Shown in pieces: positions 4,678-11,702 of a DNA stretch of 11,821 nucleotides. The stretch's first letter is position 1; each line of letters starts with the position of its first letter. This DNA comes from Beijerinckiaceae bacterium. Lineage in GTDB: Bacteria; Pseudomonadota; Alphaproteobacteria; Rhizobiales; Beijerinckiaceae. A model generated the notes under the pieces. That model was not told the DNA's origin. It saw nothing but the letters and a program-made list of their open reading frames with translations, and ran no database searches. The stretch spans positions 1 to 11,821 of the forward strand of contig DAIESR010000151.1 in the NCBI GenBank assembly GCA_027346205.1, in the 5' to 3' direction. The position numbers and the translations under genes were made by a program.

Positions 4678-7677
4678 ATGGGTGATCTCGCTCCAATGCG
4701 AATTGCCCGCATCGGCTTGCAGCAGGTTGAAGAGCATCGCATCGCGATTGGGCATGGAAAGGAATAGCGCGCCGCCGGCACGTAAGAGCCTGTGTGCCGC
4801 CGTAAGTGCCTCCTTGGGAAACGCGAAGCGCGGCAAGCCATCCGCGAGGCTGATGACGCTGAAGCGGCTTTTGCCGTCGAGATCCGTCAGATGGCCGCAA
4901 TGGGCTTCGATGCCGAGCCGGCGAAGACCCGTGACATTTTCTTCGCTCGAATCGAGGCCGACAGCCTCATAGCCCCATTCCGCGGCCGTCAAGAGTCGCG
5001 CTCCGCTGCCGAATTCCGCATCGAGCCAGACACCTTGCGGGACATGGCGCGCGATCCGCGCGACGATCGGCGCCGCGCTGCGGCGGCCGCTTTCCAGCTC
5101 GGTACCGAAACGTCCCCGCGACGCTGGGAAATTGTCTGATGTGAAATGGCCTTGCGTGAAGATATGGCCGCAGGCCCGGCAGGACCGCCAATTGATTTGT
5201 GCTGCGAGCCGCGCAGGATGGAGCATGTGATGCGTCGCATCGACGGCGAGGATTTGCGTATGATCCTTGCCACCGCAGAGTGGACAGGCGGCATAGGGCT
5301 CTCGCGCGATTGTTGCTGTTTCGGCGGTTGCAGCATGCGCGTGGGCCGGTACGGCAGCATGTTTGCGCGTTTCGCCGATCGGCAGCGGGGTGACTGCAAA
5401 ACCCTGCGGCGCCTCGCCCTTTGCCCAGATTTCCCACATGCGTGAGAAAGCGGCTTCGAGATGGCGTGCATAGCGCGGCGTGTCGAAGAGAGGCGCGGTC
5501 AACCGATTCGCATGGAGTTTCTGGCGAAGATCGAAAAGAAGTCGCGGCTCGGTCGCAAGCCGTAGGGCAAGCGCCTCATAGGCTTCCGCCGAATGGGTGA
5601 CGAGTTCGGGCAGGCCGATCGCATGGAGCAAGCTTGCCGCCACGCGTCCGGCAAAAGTCTCGCCGAGCAGGGTGAGTACGGGCAGGCCGACCCAGAGCGC
5701 ATCGCTTGTTGTCGTATGCGCATTATAGGGCAGGCAATCGACAAACAGGTCGGCGAGCCTTTGCCGTGCAAGATGATCGGTGGGGCCGAGTCGTGGCGCA
5801 AAGACGAGGCGGGCGGGATCGACGCCGCGCTTCATCGCTTCTTTCTCGAGATTGGCTTTGGCCTGGGGATTGGCATCGAAGAGCCAAAGGACACTGCCTG
5901 ACACGGCCGCGAGGAGCCGCATCCAGATCGTGAAGAAGCGCGGCGTGAGCTTATAGCTGTTGTTGAAGCAGCAGAAGACGAAACCATCTTCCGGCAGGCC
6001 GCAATCCGCCCGCGTGGGTGTCAGATCGGCGACGCGCCGTTGTGTATCGTTCGGCTGATAGCAATCCGGCAAGTGGACGATTTTTTCATCGTAAAAGGGT
6101 TGCTGTTCCATCGGTAGCGTAATCGGATCGGCGATTACATAATCGATGAAATCGACACCCATCGAGCCCGGATAGCCGAGGAAATTCGCTTGAATCGGCG
6201 CTGGTCGGTGCGCTGCGATCTCGCTGCGCGCCTGTTGCGTATAGCCTTTGAGTTCGACCAATATATCTATGCCGTCGGTATAAATGCGTTGCGCCGCTTG
6301 ACGGTCGTCGAGATCGCGCAGATCGACGAATTGATCGAAAGCCTTGCCGAGCCGATAGCGCATTTCGCTGCAATCGCTCGTCCCGTGCGAATAGGCGATA
6401 ATTTCGAATCGCGCACGGTCGTGGCGCTCGATCAGCTCGGCCATCAGATGAGCCGTGGCATGACGATGAAAATCGCCGGAGAGATAACCGATCTTCAGCC
6501 TGGTTTTGTCGGGTGTCTTGGGCTGTTTATGGTCGAAGCAGGGTTTTGCACGCATGCCGCTCGCACAGAGCCTTGCGACCTGCAATTGCACCGCTGGCGA
6601 AGTGTCCATGCTGAGAAAGGCAAAGGGCGGCAGCGGCTCCTTGCAATCGCGGACGCTCGCGATGAGGCGTGCTTCATCACCTTCGATCCCATCCCAATCG
6701 CAAGCGACGCGCCGCTGATGGTAAAGCTGGACGGTAACGCCGACGAGGTCGGGGGCGAGTGCCACTGCCTTCGCATAGGCTTCCAATGCTTCGCTGAAGC
6801 GTTGCGAAAGCTCATAGGCCGCGCCGAGATTGCAATAGGTCTGCGCGATCGTCGGATTGATCGCGATCGCTTCCTCATAAACGGCGATCGCCTCATCGAA
6901 AGCGCCTTGCCACAGCAGAAGATTACCGAGATTGCAATAAGCCTCAGCAAAGCGCGGCTGCAGCGCGATCGCTTGCCGGAAGGCTTCGATCGCTTCCGCG
7001 GGGCGCAAGAGTTCACGCAAGAGATTTCCGGCGCAGAAATAGGGTTTGGCGGCATCTGGTCGCTTGCCGACAATGGCGTCGCAGATCACGAGGCCTTCTT
7101 CGTGACGCTTGAGCTTGCGCAGGAGATCGGCTGCATTGGCATGGGCTTCGATGAAATGCGGATCGCAGCGGCAAGCCTCGCGATAGGCTGCGAGCGCGGC
7201 TTCGAAATCGCCCTGATCCTCGCATACATTGCCGAGATTGGAGTGAGCGGGAGCAAAATTTGGATCGAGCGCGATCGCCTGTTTGGCGCTGACGGCGGCC
7301 GCCTCGAAATCGCGCATGGCGCGCTGAATCGCGGCCAGATTGGAGAAGGCTTGGACATAGTCCGGCTTGAACGCGATTGCCTTGCCGACATGCTCGGCCG
7401 CCGCCACGTGATCGCCGCGGATATGCGCGATGAGGCCGAGATGGTGCCAGGCGACAGCGTTATTCGGGTCCGTTGCGATCACCTTCAAATAAAAATCGCC
7501 TGCCATGTCGAAATGCCCGGCGGCATGAAATTCGAGCGCGCCACGCAATAATTCGGGGGCGGTAAATTCACTTGCGACAGGTATATTTGTGGCAGGCATG
7601 TTTTCTACTGTCGAACCCGCAGTCCGCGTCATGGAGGTCCGCGTCGTGGAGGTCCGCGTCATGGAATTACGCGTCAT
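4675..7677 (-). CDS. TPR-repeat GT41 (OGT/SPINDLY-like) glycosyltransferase fused to a zinc-ribbon methyltransferase, truncated by TAA
   Basis: This is a modular cytoplasmic protein predicted to transfer a sugar to Ser/Thr of proteins, with an added SAM-methyltransferase module. Numbering is from an in-frame TTG at 7683. About eight 34-residue TPRs (42-315) would bind the target. The GT41 catalytic region (396-755) shows DFHRHATAH (H408 matches the conserved OGT His), RPAPIQANFLGYPG, YK (K578, UDP-binding type), and HTTTSDALWVGLP (656-668) with GETFAGRVAAS. After an Ala/His-rich linker come two CxxC pairs (800/803, 835/838) and a Rossmann methyltransferase (motif FGSG, 891-894). The frame stops at HWSEITH with a TAA, and the missing tail follows in frame. 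The start is uncertain: ATGs at 7677, 7662 and 7632 lie in a 15-bp tandem repeat, and ATG 7599 (MPATNIPV) begins just before the TPRs. The acceptor protein is unknown; flagellin is one possibility. Confidence 0.9.
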   Translation of the reverse strand: MTRNSMTRTSTTRTSMTRTAGSTVENMPATNIPVASEFTAPELLRGALEFHAAGHFDMAGDFYLKVIATDPNNAVAWHHLGLIAHIRGDHVAAAEHVGKAIAFKPDYVQAFSNLAAIQRAMRDFEAAAVSAKQAIALDPNFAPAHSNLGNVCEDQGDFEAALAAYREACRCDPHFIEAHANAADLLRKLKRHEEGLVICDAIVGKRPDAAKPYFCAGNLLRELLRPAEAIEAFRQAIALQPRFAEAYCNLGNLLLWQGAFDEAIAVYEEAIAINPTIAQTYCNLGAAYELSQRFSEALEAYAKAVALAPDLVGVTVQLYHQRRVACDWDGIEGDEARLIASVRDCKEPLPPFAFLSMDTSPAVQLQVARLCASGMRAKPCFDHKQPKTPDKTRLKIGYLSGDFHRHATAHLMAELIERHDRARFEIIAYSHGTSDCSEMRYRLGKAFDQFVDLRDLDDRQAAQRIYTDGIDILVELKGYTQQARSEIAAHRPAPIQANFLGYPGSMGVDFIDYVIADPITLPMEQQPFYDEKIVHLPDCYQPNDTQRRVADLTPTRADCGLPEDGFVFCCFNNSYKLTPRFFTIWMRLLAAVSGSVLWLFDANPQAKANLEKEAMKRGVDPARLVFAPRLGPTDHLARQRLADLFVDCLPYNAHTTTSDALWVGLPVLTLLGETFAGRVAASLLHAIGLPELVTHSAEAYEALALRLATEPRLLFDLRQKLHANRLTAPLFDTPRYARHLEAAFSRMWEIWAKGEAPQGFAVTPLPIGETRKHAAVPAHAHAATAETATIAREPYAACPLCGGKDHTQILAVDATHHMLHPARLAAQINWRSCRACGHIFTQGHFTSDNFPASRGRFGTELESGRRSAAPIVARIARHVPQGVWLDAEFGSGARLLTAAEWGYEAVGLDSSEENVTGLRRLGIEAHCGHLTDLDGKSRFSVISLADGLPRFAFPKEALTAAHRLLRAGGALFLSMPNRDAMLFNLLQADAGNSHWSEITH

Positions 7678-7681
7678 GGGC
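7622..7681. repeat. 15-bp tandem repeat, four copies, at the 5' end of the glycosyltransferase gene
   Basis: Four head-to-tail 15-base units occur at 7622-7636, 7637-7651, 7652-7666 and 7667-7681, with consensus GTCCGCGTCATGGAG. The first three differ by one base each, and the fourth is more diverged. On the minus strand they read as MTRxS-type pentapeptides, three of the four units carrying an in-frame ATG. Because the unit is a multiple of three, copy-number change would not shift the frame. Confidence 0.9.
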
Positions 7682-7692
7682 AAGCCCCAGCG

Positions 7693-7738
7693 AGCGTTTT
7701 CAAGCGAAGTGGGAGCCGACTCGCCGTCTGAAAACGCT
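7693..7738. repeat. Dispersed Rhizobiales-type inverted repeat
   Basis: AGCGTTTTCA (7693-7702) and TGAAAACGCT (7729-7738) are perfect 10-bp inverted repeats. They flank a core containing AGCGAAGTGGGAGCC. From memory, intergenic elements of the form GCGTTTTC-N-AGCGAAGTGG-N-GAAAACGC are very common in Rhizobiales genomes. Here the element lies in the leader of the glycosyltransferase gene. Confidence 0.6.
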
Positions 7739-7744
7739 GCGACT

Positions 7745-7774
7745 ATTAGAATGATAATAATTTGGGTCGAGCAA
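7745..7774 (-). promoter_or_regulatory. Possible promoter of the TPR-GT41 gene
   Basis: On the minus strand TTGCTC (7774-7769) and TCTAAT (7750-7745) are separated by 18 bases. They sit in the only AT-rich island between the YdcH gene and the glycosyltransferase gene. The match to a housekeeping promoter is partial, and no transcription start is known. Confidence 0.3.
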
Positions 7775-7797
7775 ATACGCTCGGCCTGACGCCGCCT

Positions 7798-7821
7798 CGG
7801 CCTCGCGGCTCAGCGAGGCCG
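7798..7821. terminator. GC-rich 9-bp hairpin after the YdcH-family gene
   Basis: CGGCCTCGC (7798-7806) pairs perfectly with GCGAGGCCG (7813-7821) around a 6-base loop. It lies 52 bases beyond the stop of the minus-strand YdcH-family gene. No T run follows immediately, so the terminator call is tentative. A second small stem, CGAGC/GCTCG near 7768-7783, follows and leads into AT-rich sequence, and may contribute. Confidence 0.35.
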
Positions 7822-7872
7822 TCGTCTCGCGGTCCTAACATGGGGGTGCTTGCGCGAAGCCTGCCCGGCGGT

Positions 7873-8091
7873 TCAGGCGATGATATCGGGTGTCAACTGA
7901 TCCTCGATCTGGGCAATCTTGTCGCGCAGGATCAGTTTGCGTTTCTTCAGGCGTTGGATCTGCAATTGATCGGTGGCACCGACCTGGATCAGGGCCTCGA
8001 TGGCCGAGTCGAGATCGCGGTGTTCTTCGCGCAAATGCTCGAGCTCCGCGGATAGGGCTGCGCGCTCTTCCTCGCTCATTCTGTCAGCCAT
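7873..8091 (-). CDS. YdcH family (DUF465) small coiled-coil protein
   Basis: This is a 72-residue protein starting MADRMSEEERAALSAELEHL. It is almost entirely charged amphipathic helix, with the family-typical second half DQLQIQRLKKRKLILRDKIAQIEDQL. DUF465/YdcH proteins are short helical-hairpin proteins found throughout proteobacteria, and their function is not established. I chose the ATG at 8091, preceded by GGGA at acceptable spacing. A longer frame from 8142 adds an Arg-rich segment unlike the family. The gene appears monocistronic, with a 322-base gap upstream and a GC-rich hairpin downstream. Confidence 0.85.
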   Translation of the reverse strand: MADRMSEEERAALSAELEHLREEHRDLDSAIEALIQVGATDQLQIQRLKKRKLILRDKIAQIEDQLTPDIIA

Positions 8092-8413
8092 GGACTGTCG
8101 TTCCCGGACAGGCGATGCCAAGGGATGGCGGCATCGGCGCATCGAAATATTCGGTCAAAGATTAAAGCATTTCCAGCTTCGCGGGCAATCGGGCACGTGC
8201 CGGACGAACCCCTGACCGCTTCTTGAAAGAGGCTGGAATCGTTTTGTTTATCATATCGTTAGGAAGTCTCTTTCCAATGCGGGAGAAATGCTTGTCGGCG
8301 GCGATCGGCGCAGGAATGGCGTTGATGCGTCGGCGCCGCAACAAGATTTACTCTATCTATTCGAAACCGAGTCTATTTGTCCCGCGGCGGGTTCCCACCC
8401 GCGAGCCTGATCT
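8092..8413. other. Intergenic stretch between the DUF459 and YdcH-family genes
   Basis: No convincing gene is seen in these 322 bases. Short frames on both strands lack motifs. The stretch contains the candidate minus-strand promoter at 8250-8277, a 7-bp inverted repeat TTCCAGC (8171-8177) / GCTGGAA (8232-8238), and the hairpin-containing element at its right end, 8381-8416. Confidence 0.5.
8250..8277 (-). promoter_or_regulatory. Possible promoter of the YdcH-family gene
   Basis: On the minus strand TTGGAA (8277-8272) and TATGAT (8255-8250) are separated by 16 bases. They give 4 of 6 and 5 of 6 matches to sigma-70-type boxes and lie in locally AT-rich sequence. They are about 160 bases upstream of the YdcH ATG, so a long leader would be implied. 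This rests on pattern only. Confidence 0.3.
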
Positions 8414-8416
8414 CTA
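8381..8416 (-). repeat. Hairpin element beginning at the DUF459 stop codon
   Basis: Reading the minus strand, the TAG stop (8416-8414) leads directly into ATCAGGCTCGC and then a short hairpin, GCGGGT (8402-8397 region) with ACCCGC around a GGGA loop. The opening TAGAG-ATCAG-GCTCGC closely resembles TAGAGCATCAGACCCGC at 4035-4051, which likewise overlaps a stop codon. No T run follows. Confidence 0.5.
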
Positions 8417-9673
8417 TCGCGGCGGCCAGGAAAAGTCATCGGCACGACCGGGTTTCGGCTTTAGGGCATGGCCGGTGACGAAAGTCTCATTGATGAGCTT
8501 GTCCGCGTCGATTTTCTGCTTTGTGGCACCAGCGAGGGTTGCGAGCTCGCCGCCGGGCGCGAGAACTGGCCCGGTCAGGGGTAGAACAGGGCCGATGGGC
8601 GGTTTCACCGGCGGGGAGACTGCTGCATTCGGCGCGCTTATGCCGGCGGGGTTCGTCGTCTCGATTTTCGCCAGAGCGGCGTCATCCTTCGGCTTGGTCG
8701 CATCGAGGACGGCGACCACGTCGGTTTCGACGAATTGCGCGAGCTTGCGCGCTCCGGCTTTGGTGAAATTAATGCCATTGCCTGTCCGCAGCCGCACCAC
8801 TTGGCCGGTCACATTTGGCCCATAAGGACTGTAGCGGCCATTGTCATCGCTGAAGGCGTCCCAAATATCGATGAAGGTCGCGCCCGCCTGGGCGGCGTGA
8901 TCGCGGTAGAGGTCGTTCAGCGAGGCCATTTCCGCGGAGAAGCGATCGCTTCGCATGATCGGTAGGCCGACCCAAAGGAGGGGGATTTTGGCAGCCCGGA
9001 ACATGCCGGCAATGGTCTCGATGCGGCTGGCATAGATCTCGTTCCATTTCGGCGAGCCGGGGTCGTAGGTCGTGCCGTCCTGGCGTATCGGCTGATGATC
9101 ATTGCTGCCGATCAACATGACGGCGACATTGATCTTTTGGCCGCTCGCCAGCAGGTCGCGGACCGCTTTTGTCCAATCGTAGAAATCGTCGCGGACGAGG
9201 CCGGAGCTCTGATGCGTCTTGCGCAGAACGGCGACCTCCGGCCGGTCGGCCAAAGTCTCCGTCAGACCTTGGGAGAGAACCAGGCCGAGCGAATCGCCAA
9301 GAACTGCAACGAAAAAGCTGGGCGGTACCGCCGGCTTCTGCGGCGCTTTTTGCACGACCTTCGGCTTCGCGTTTGTGCGGCGAGGGCGCGATGGAAGGTC
9401 ATAGGGGCGCTGTGGTCGGTTATCATAGGTTCGCGGTGGCCAGGGCGTACGATATCTCGGAAATGTTTGTTGAAACCAGCTGAAGGGATTGAAGCCCTGC
9501 GCCTCCGCCGGAGCGGCAAAGGAGATCGTCAAGGCCAGCGCGACGAGTGCCGCTTTCAAGATACGCACGCGGTCCAAGTGCCAGACAAAGCGGAGGCTTG
9601 CAGCGCATCGCGCCGCAATGCGCCGTGAAAAAGCGCCGGAAGGCGAAGCCGAGCTGGCGGAACCTGTTTTCAT
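8414..9673 (-). CDS. Exported DUF459-family SGNH-fold protein
   Basis: This 419-residue protein has an N-terminal export signal with a hydrophobic stretch LKAALVALALTISFAA and a likely cleavage after AEA near residue 58, preceded by an unusually long polar lead. A Pro/Arg-rich linker (about 70-115) follows, then an SGNH/GDSL-type domain (about 120-325) with GDSLG (Ser128) and GSND (189-192). At the place of the usual catalytic Asp-x-x-His block it reads NGINFTKAG, so residue 302 is Asn and the nucleophile may lack its partner. A Pro/Ala-rich tail ends in SWPPR. DUF459 proteins are common in Rhizobiales, are thought to be periplasmic, and have no settled substrate. The ATG at 9673 and the TTG three bases earlier share a GAGGA ribosome site. 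Hydrolase activity on envelope acyl groups is only a guess. Confidence 0.88.
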   Translation of the reverse strand: MKTGSASSASPSGAFSRRIAARCAASLRFVWHLDRVRILKAALVALALTISFAAPAEAQGFNPFSWFQQTFPRYRTPWPPRTYDNRPQRPYDLPSRPRRTNAKPKVVQKAPQKPAVPPSFFVAVLGDSLGLVLSQGLTETLADRPEVAVLRKTHQSSGLVRDDFYDWTKAVRDLLASGQKINVAVMLIGSNDHQPIRQDGTTYDPGSPKWNEIYASRIETIAGMFRAAKIPLLWVGLPIMRSDRFSAEMASLNDLYRDHAAQAGATFIDIWDAFSDDNGRYSPYGPNVTGQVVRLRTGNGINFTKAGARKLAQFVETDVVAVLDATKPKDDAALAKIETTNPAGISAPNAAVSPPVKPPIGPVLPLTGPVLAPGGELATLAGATKQKIDADKLINETFVTGHALKPKPGRADDFSWPPR

Positions 9674-9839
9674 CAAGCCGCTGTCCTCATCAATAAGACT
9701 GCTACATATGCTTGAACTCGGGAATGGCCTATTTTAGTCGTCGGTTGATGGCGAAGTTAAGTAGATCTTTCTACCCTTTTCAGGGTTACCCCAACGGTGG
9801 GAAGGTTTGACTCGGGGAGGCTGAATCGCCGCGTCCAAA

Positions 9840-10688
9840 TCATTCGCCGGTCTGCAGGAGGGTTCCGGCCAGCCGTGCGCTGCGCAGCAAGAAAAGAAAT
9901 CCGGCGACCGCCGCGCTGAAGAAAACGAGGTTGAGCGCAAAGGCCGCGCCCATCAGATCGAGCCGCAATTCATGCACCATGAGCAGGGCGCGCAAGCCTT
10001 CGAAGACATAGGTCGGCGGCAGCAGCGACGCGACGAGCTGCAGCGGGCGCGGTAGAATGGCGAGCGGATAGAAGACGCAGGCGAGAGGCTGTATCAGGAA
10101 CATGATCGTCCAGACGAGCGATTCGGCGGCAAGTCCGTAACGCAGGACAAGACCGGAGCATAACAGGCCGATCGACCAGCTCGTCAAAATGAGATTGGCG
10201 AAGAAGACTCCGAGCGCCAGCCCCAATCTCCATAGGTTGAAGCCAAAAAACGGGATCGCCAGAAAAGTGACGGGAACGAAGCCGATGGCGAGCCTGACGA
10301 GGCTCATGGCCATTAGCGCCATGATGAACTCGCTTGGCCGCAAAGGACTCATCAAAAGATTGGCGATATTGCGCGACCACATCTCCTCGAGAAACGAGAC
10401 GGAAAAGCCGAGCTGGCCGCGAAACAATATGTCCCACAGCAGCATGGCACCGATCAGCGTACCCGCGGCGAGCCCCAGCCGGCTGCCCAAGGAGCCGGCG
10501 ACGGCAGCCATCGAAAGATAGGTTTGCAGAAAGCCCCAGGTCAGCATCTGAACGAGTGGCCAATAGACGAGATCGAAGATGCGCGGCCAGGACGAACGCA
10601 GCAAATAAAGATAGCGCATCACCATGGCGGCGACGCGACCGAAAGAAAAGCTGGAAAGAAAAGACGAGAAGGCGGCAACAGCTTGCAT
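9840..10688 (-). CDS. ABC-2 type transporter permease
   Basis: This 282-residue inner-membrane protein has about six hydrophobic segments (near 38-58, 73-90, 122-150, 155-183, 190-212 and 246-268). It has the ABC-2 layout, with a conserved-looking SRNIANLLMSPLRPSEF cytoplasmic loop between segments 2 and 3 and a PPTYVFEGLRALL motif before the last segment. Such permeases dimerise and work with a separate ATPase to export lipids, polysaccharides or drugs; the sequence does not show which. The ATG at 10688 has AGGA eight bases upstream. It lies 18 bases after the stop of the ATPase gene, so the two form an operon. No periplasmic binding protein or third subunit is seen, as expected for an exporter. 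Confidence 0.93.
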   Translation of the reverse strand: MQAVAAFSSFLSSFSFGRVAAMVMRYLYLLRSSWPRIFDLVYWPLVQMLTWGFLQTYLSMAAVAGSLGSRLGLAAGTLIGAMLLWDILFRGQLGFSVSFLEEMWSRNIANLLMSPLRPSEFIMALMAMSLVRLAIGFVPVTFLAIPFFGFNLWRLGLALGVFFANLILTSWSIGLLCSGLVLRYGLAAESLVWTIMFLIQPLACVFYPLAILPRPLQLVASLLPPTYVFEGLRALLMVHELRLDLMGAAFALNLVFFSAAVAGFLFLLRSARLAGTLLQTGE

Positions 10689-10706
10689 TGATGAGGTCCT
10701 ATTTCG

Positions 10707-11465
10707 TCAATCGAATGCGTTGGCTGCGTGCCGCCGTCCGCGGGCGAGATCGAGAAAGACCTCTTCGAGATTGTTGCGGCCGAAACGTTCAAGGAGATCG
10801 GCCGGACTGCCATCCCCGACGATGCGTCCCTGCTTCAGCATAATCACCCGATCGCAAAGGCGCTCTACTTCGCCCATATTGTGGGAGGCGAGGAGAATGG
10901 TCGCCTGTTTTTCTTCCCGATAGGTTTCGAGATGTGTCCGCACCCAATCCGCCGTGTCGGGATCGAGCGAGGCGGTCGGCTCGTCGAGCAGAAGAACCTC
11001 CGGCTCGTTCAGCAGCGCCTTAGCGAGCGCGACGCGCGTCTTCTGCCCGGCGGAGAGCTGGCCCGCGGGCCGGTCGAGCAGATCATCGAGTGCGAGCGCC
11101 TTGGCAAGACAGCCGATCCGCGCCTCTACATTGACGACGGCATAAAGCCGGCCGAAGACGCGCAAATTCTGGCGGACGGTGAGCCGATGCGGCATGTCCA
11201 CATAGGGGCTTTCGAAATTCATTCGCCCCAGCACGCGATATCGGTCGCGGCGCATATCTGTGCCGAGCACGCGGACGCCGCCGGAAGTCGGCAAAATGAG
11301 GCCCATGATCATGCCGATCGTCGTCGTCTTGCCGGCGCCATTGCCGCCGAGAAGCCCGGTGATCGAGCAGCGAGCGATCGTAAAGCTTACATCGTCGACC
11401 GCGGGGGCGCCCTTGAAAAACTTGGTCAAATGCGCGACTTCGATCGCCGGCGCTGCATCATCCAT
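10707..11465 (-). CDS. ABC transporter ATP-binding protein (ABC-2 exporter)
   Basis: This 252-residue ATPase drives the permease encoded next to it. Walker A is GGNGAGKT (40-47, with Gly in place of the usual Pro), the signature is LSAGQ (137-141), Walker B is LLLDEP (158-163), the D-loop is SLD and the H-loop is His195 in ASHNM. The Q-loop region reads RMNFESPYVDMP and has no obvious Gln at the usual place. The C-terminus FGRNNLEEVFLDLARG is typical of ABC-2 exporter ATPases. I chose the ATG at 11465 (MDDAAPAIEVAHLTK), because the ATPase fold begins there and AAGGG lies about 9 bases upstream. The frame stays open to 11690, but that extension has no ATPase features. The substrate is unknown. 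Confidence 0.94.
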   Translation of the reverse strand: MDDAAPAIEVAHLTKFFKGAPAVDDVSFTIARCSITGLLGGNGAGKTTTIGMIMGLILPTSGGVRVLGTDMRRDRYRVLGRMNFESPYVDMPHRLTVRQNLRVFGRLYAVVNVEARIGCLAKALALDDLLDRPAGQLSAGQKTRVALAKALLNEPEVLLLDEPTASLDPDTADWVRTHLETYREEKQATILLASHNMGEVERLCDRVIMLKQGRIVGDGSPADLLERFGRNNLEEVFLDLARGRRHAANAFD

Positions 11466-11585
11466 GGGGCGGCACCCTTTTGCTCGATCTGCTCCGTCGG
11501 CACTCGAACATGTCAGGCAAAAATTGCCGGACTCATCCATTGGTGACATGCTCTCAGGCGCTGCTCCAGCGAGGGAGTAGCATTG

Positions 11586-11599
11586 CCCCTCGTAAGGGG
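11586..11599. other. Small hairpin in the divergent ABC / sensor kinase spacer
   Basis: CCCCT (11586-11590) pairs with AGGGG (11595-11599) around CGTA. Flanking TTG and CAA could extend the stem past a bulge. No T run follows on either strand, and no role is assigned. Confidence 0.3.
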
Positions 11600-11648
11600 A
11601 CAAGACTGGTACAAGAGATATGCCGGCCGGCGGCGCAGACCCGCGGCA

Positions 11649-11669
11649 TGACATCTGACATCTGACATC
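11649..11669. repeat. Three tandem copies of TGACATC upstream of the sensor kinase gene
   Basis: Perfect 7-bp units lie at 11649-11655, 11656-11662 and 11663-11669. They end 33 bases before the ATG at 11703, in the spacer between two divergent genes. This could be an iterated operator half-site or simple slippage. Confidence 0.75.
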
Positions 11670-11670
11670 G

Positions 11671-11688
11671 GCGATCGATGATGATCGC
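11671..11688. promoter_or_regulatory. 6-bp inverted repeat next to the sensor kinase ribosome site
   Basis: GCGATC (11671-11676) and GATCGC (11683-11688) are perfect inverted repeats around GATGAT. They end just before the AGAGGA ribosome site at 11690-11695. A hairpin or bound protein here could hinder translation or transcription. No matching regulator is recognised. Confidence 0.35.
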
Positions 11689-11702
11689 AAGAGGATCTCG
11701 AA

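Noticed and set aside
6190..7551. 453-codon plus-strand frame opposite the glycosyltransferase gene
   Set aside because: It is exactly antisense to the TPR/GT41 coding sequence, whose repeats and catalytic motifs are unmistakable. The antisense product mirrors the TPR periodicity, as expected from codon complementarity.
7622..7681. CRISPR array
   Set aside because: The units are contiguous 15-mers with no spacers, so this is a tandem repeat.
8223..8825. 200-codon plus-strand frame in the gap before the DUF459 gene
   Set aside because: About two thirds lies antisense to the DUF459 coding sequence, and the remainder has no recognisable features or ribosome site.
9736..9839. Possible intrinsic terminator after the permease (GTAGA-AAGA-TCTAC followed by TTAACTT on the minus strand)
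   Set aside because: The stem is only 5 bp and AT-rich with a poor T tract. It is too weak to call with confidence.
10728..11546. 272-codon plus-strand frame over the ABC ATPase gene
   Set aside because: It is antisense to a gene with complete Walker A, signature and Walker B motifs.
11466..11690. 75-codon N-terminal extension of the ABC ATPase
   Set aside because: It has no ATPase features, contains the TGACATC repeats, and begins opposite the ribosome site of the divergent kinase gene. The ATG at 11465 gives a normal-length protein.
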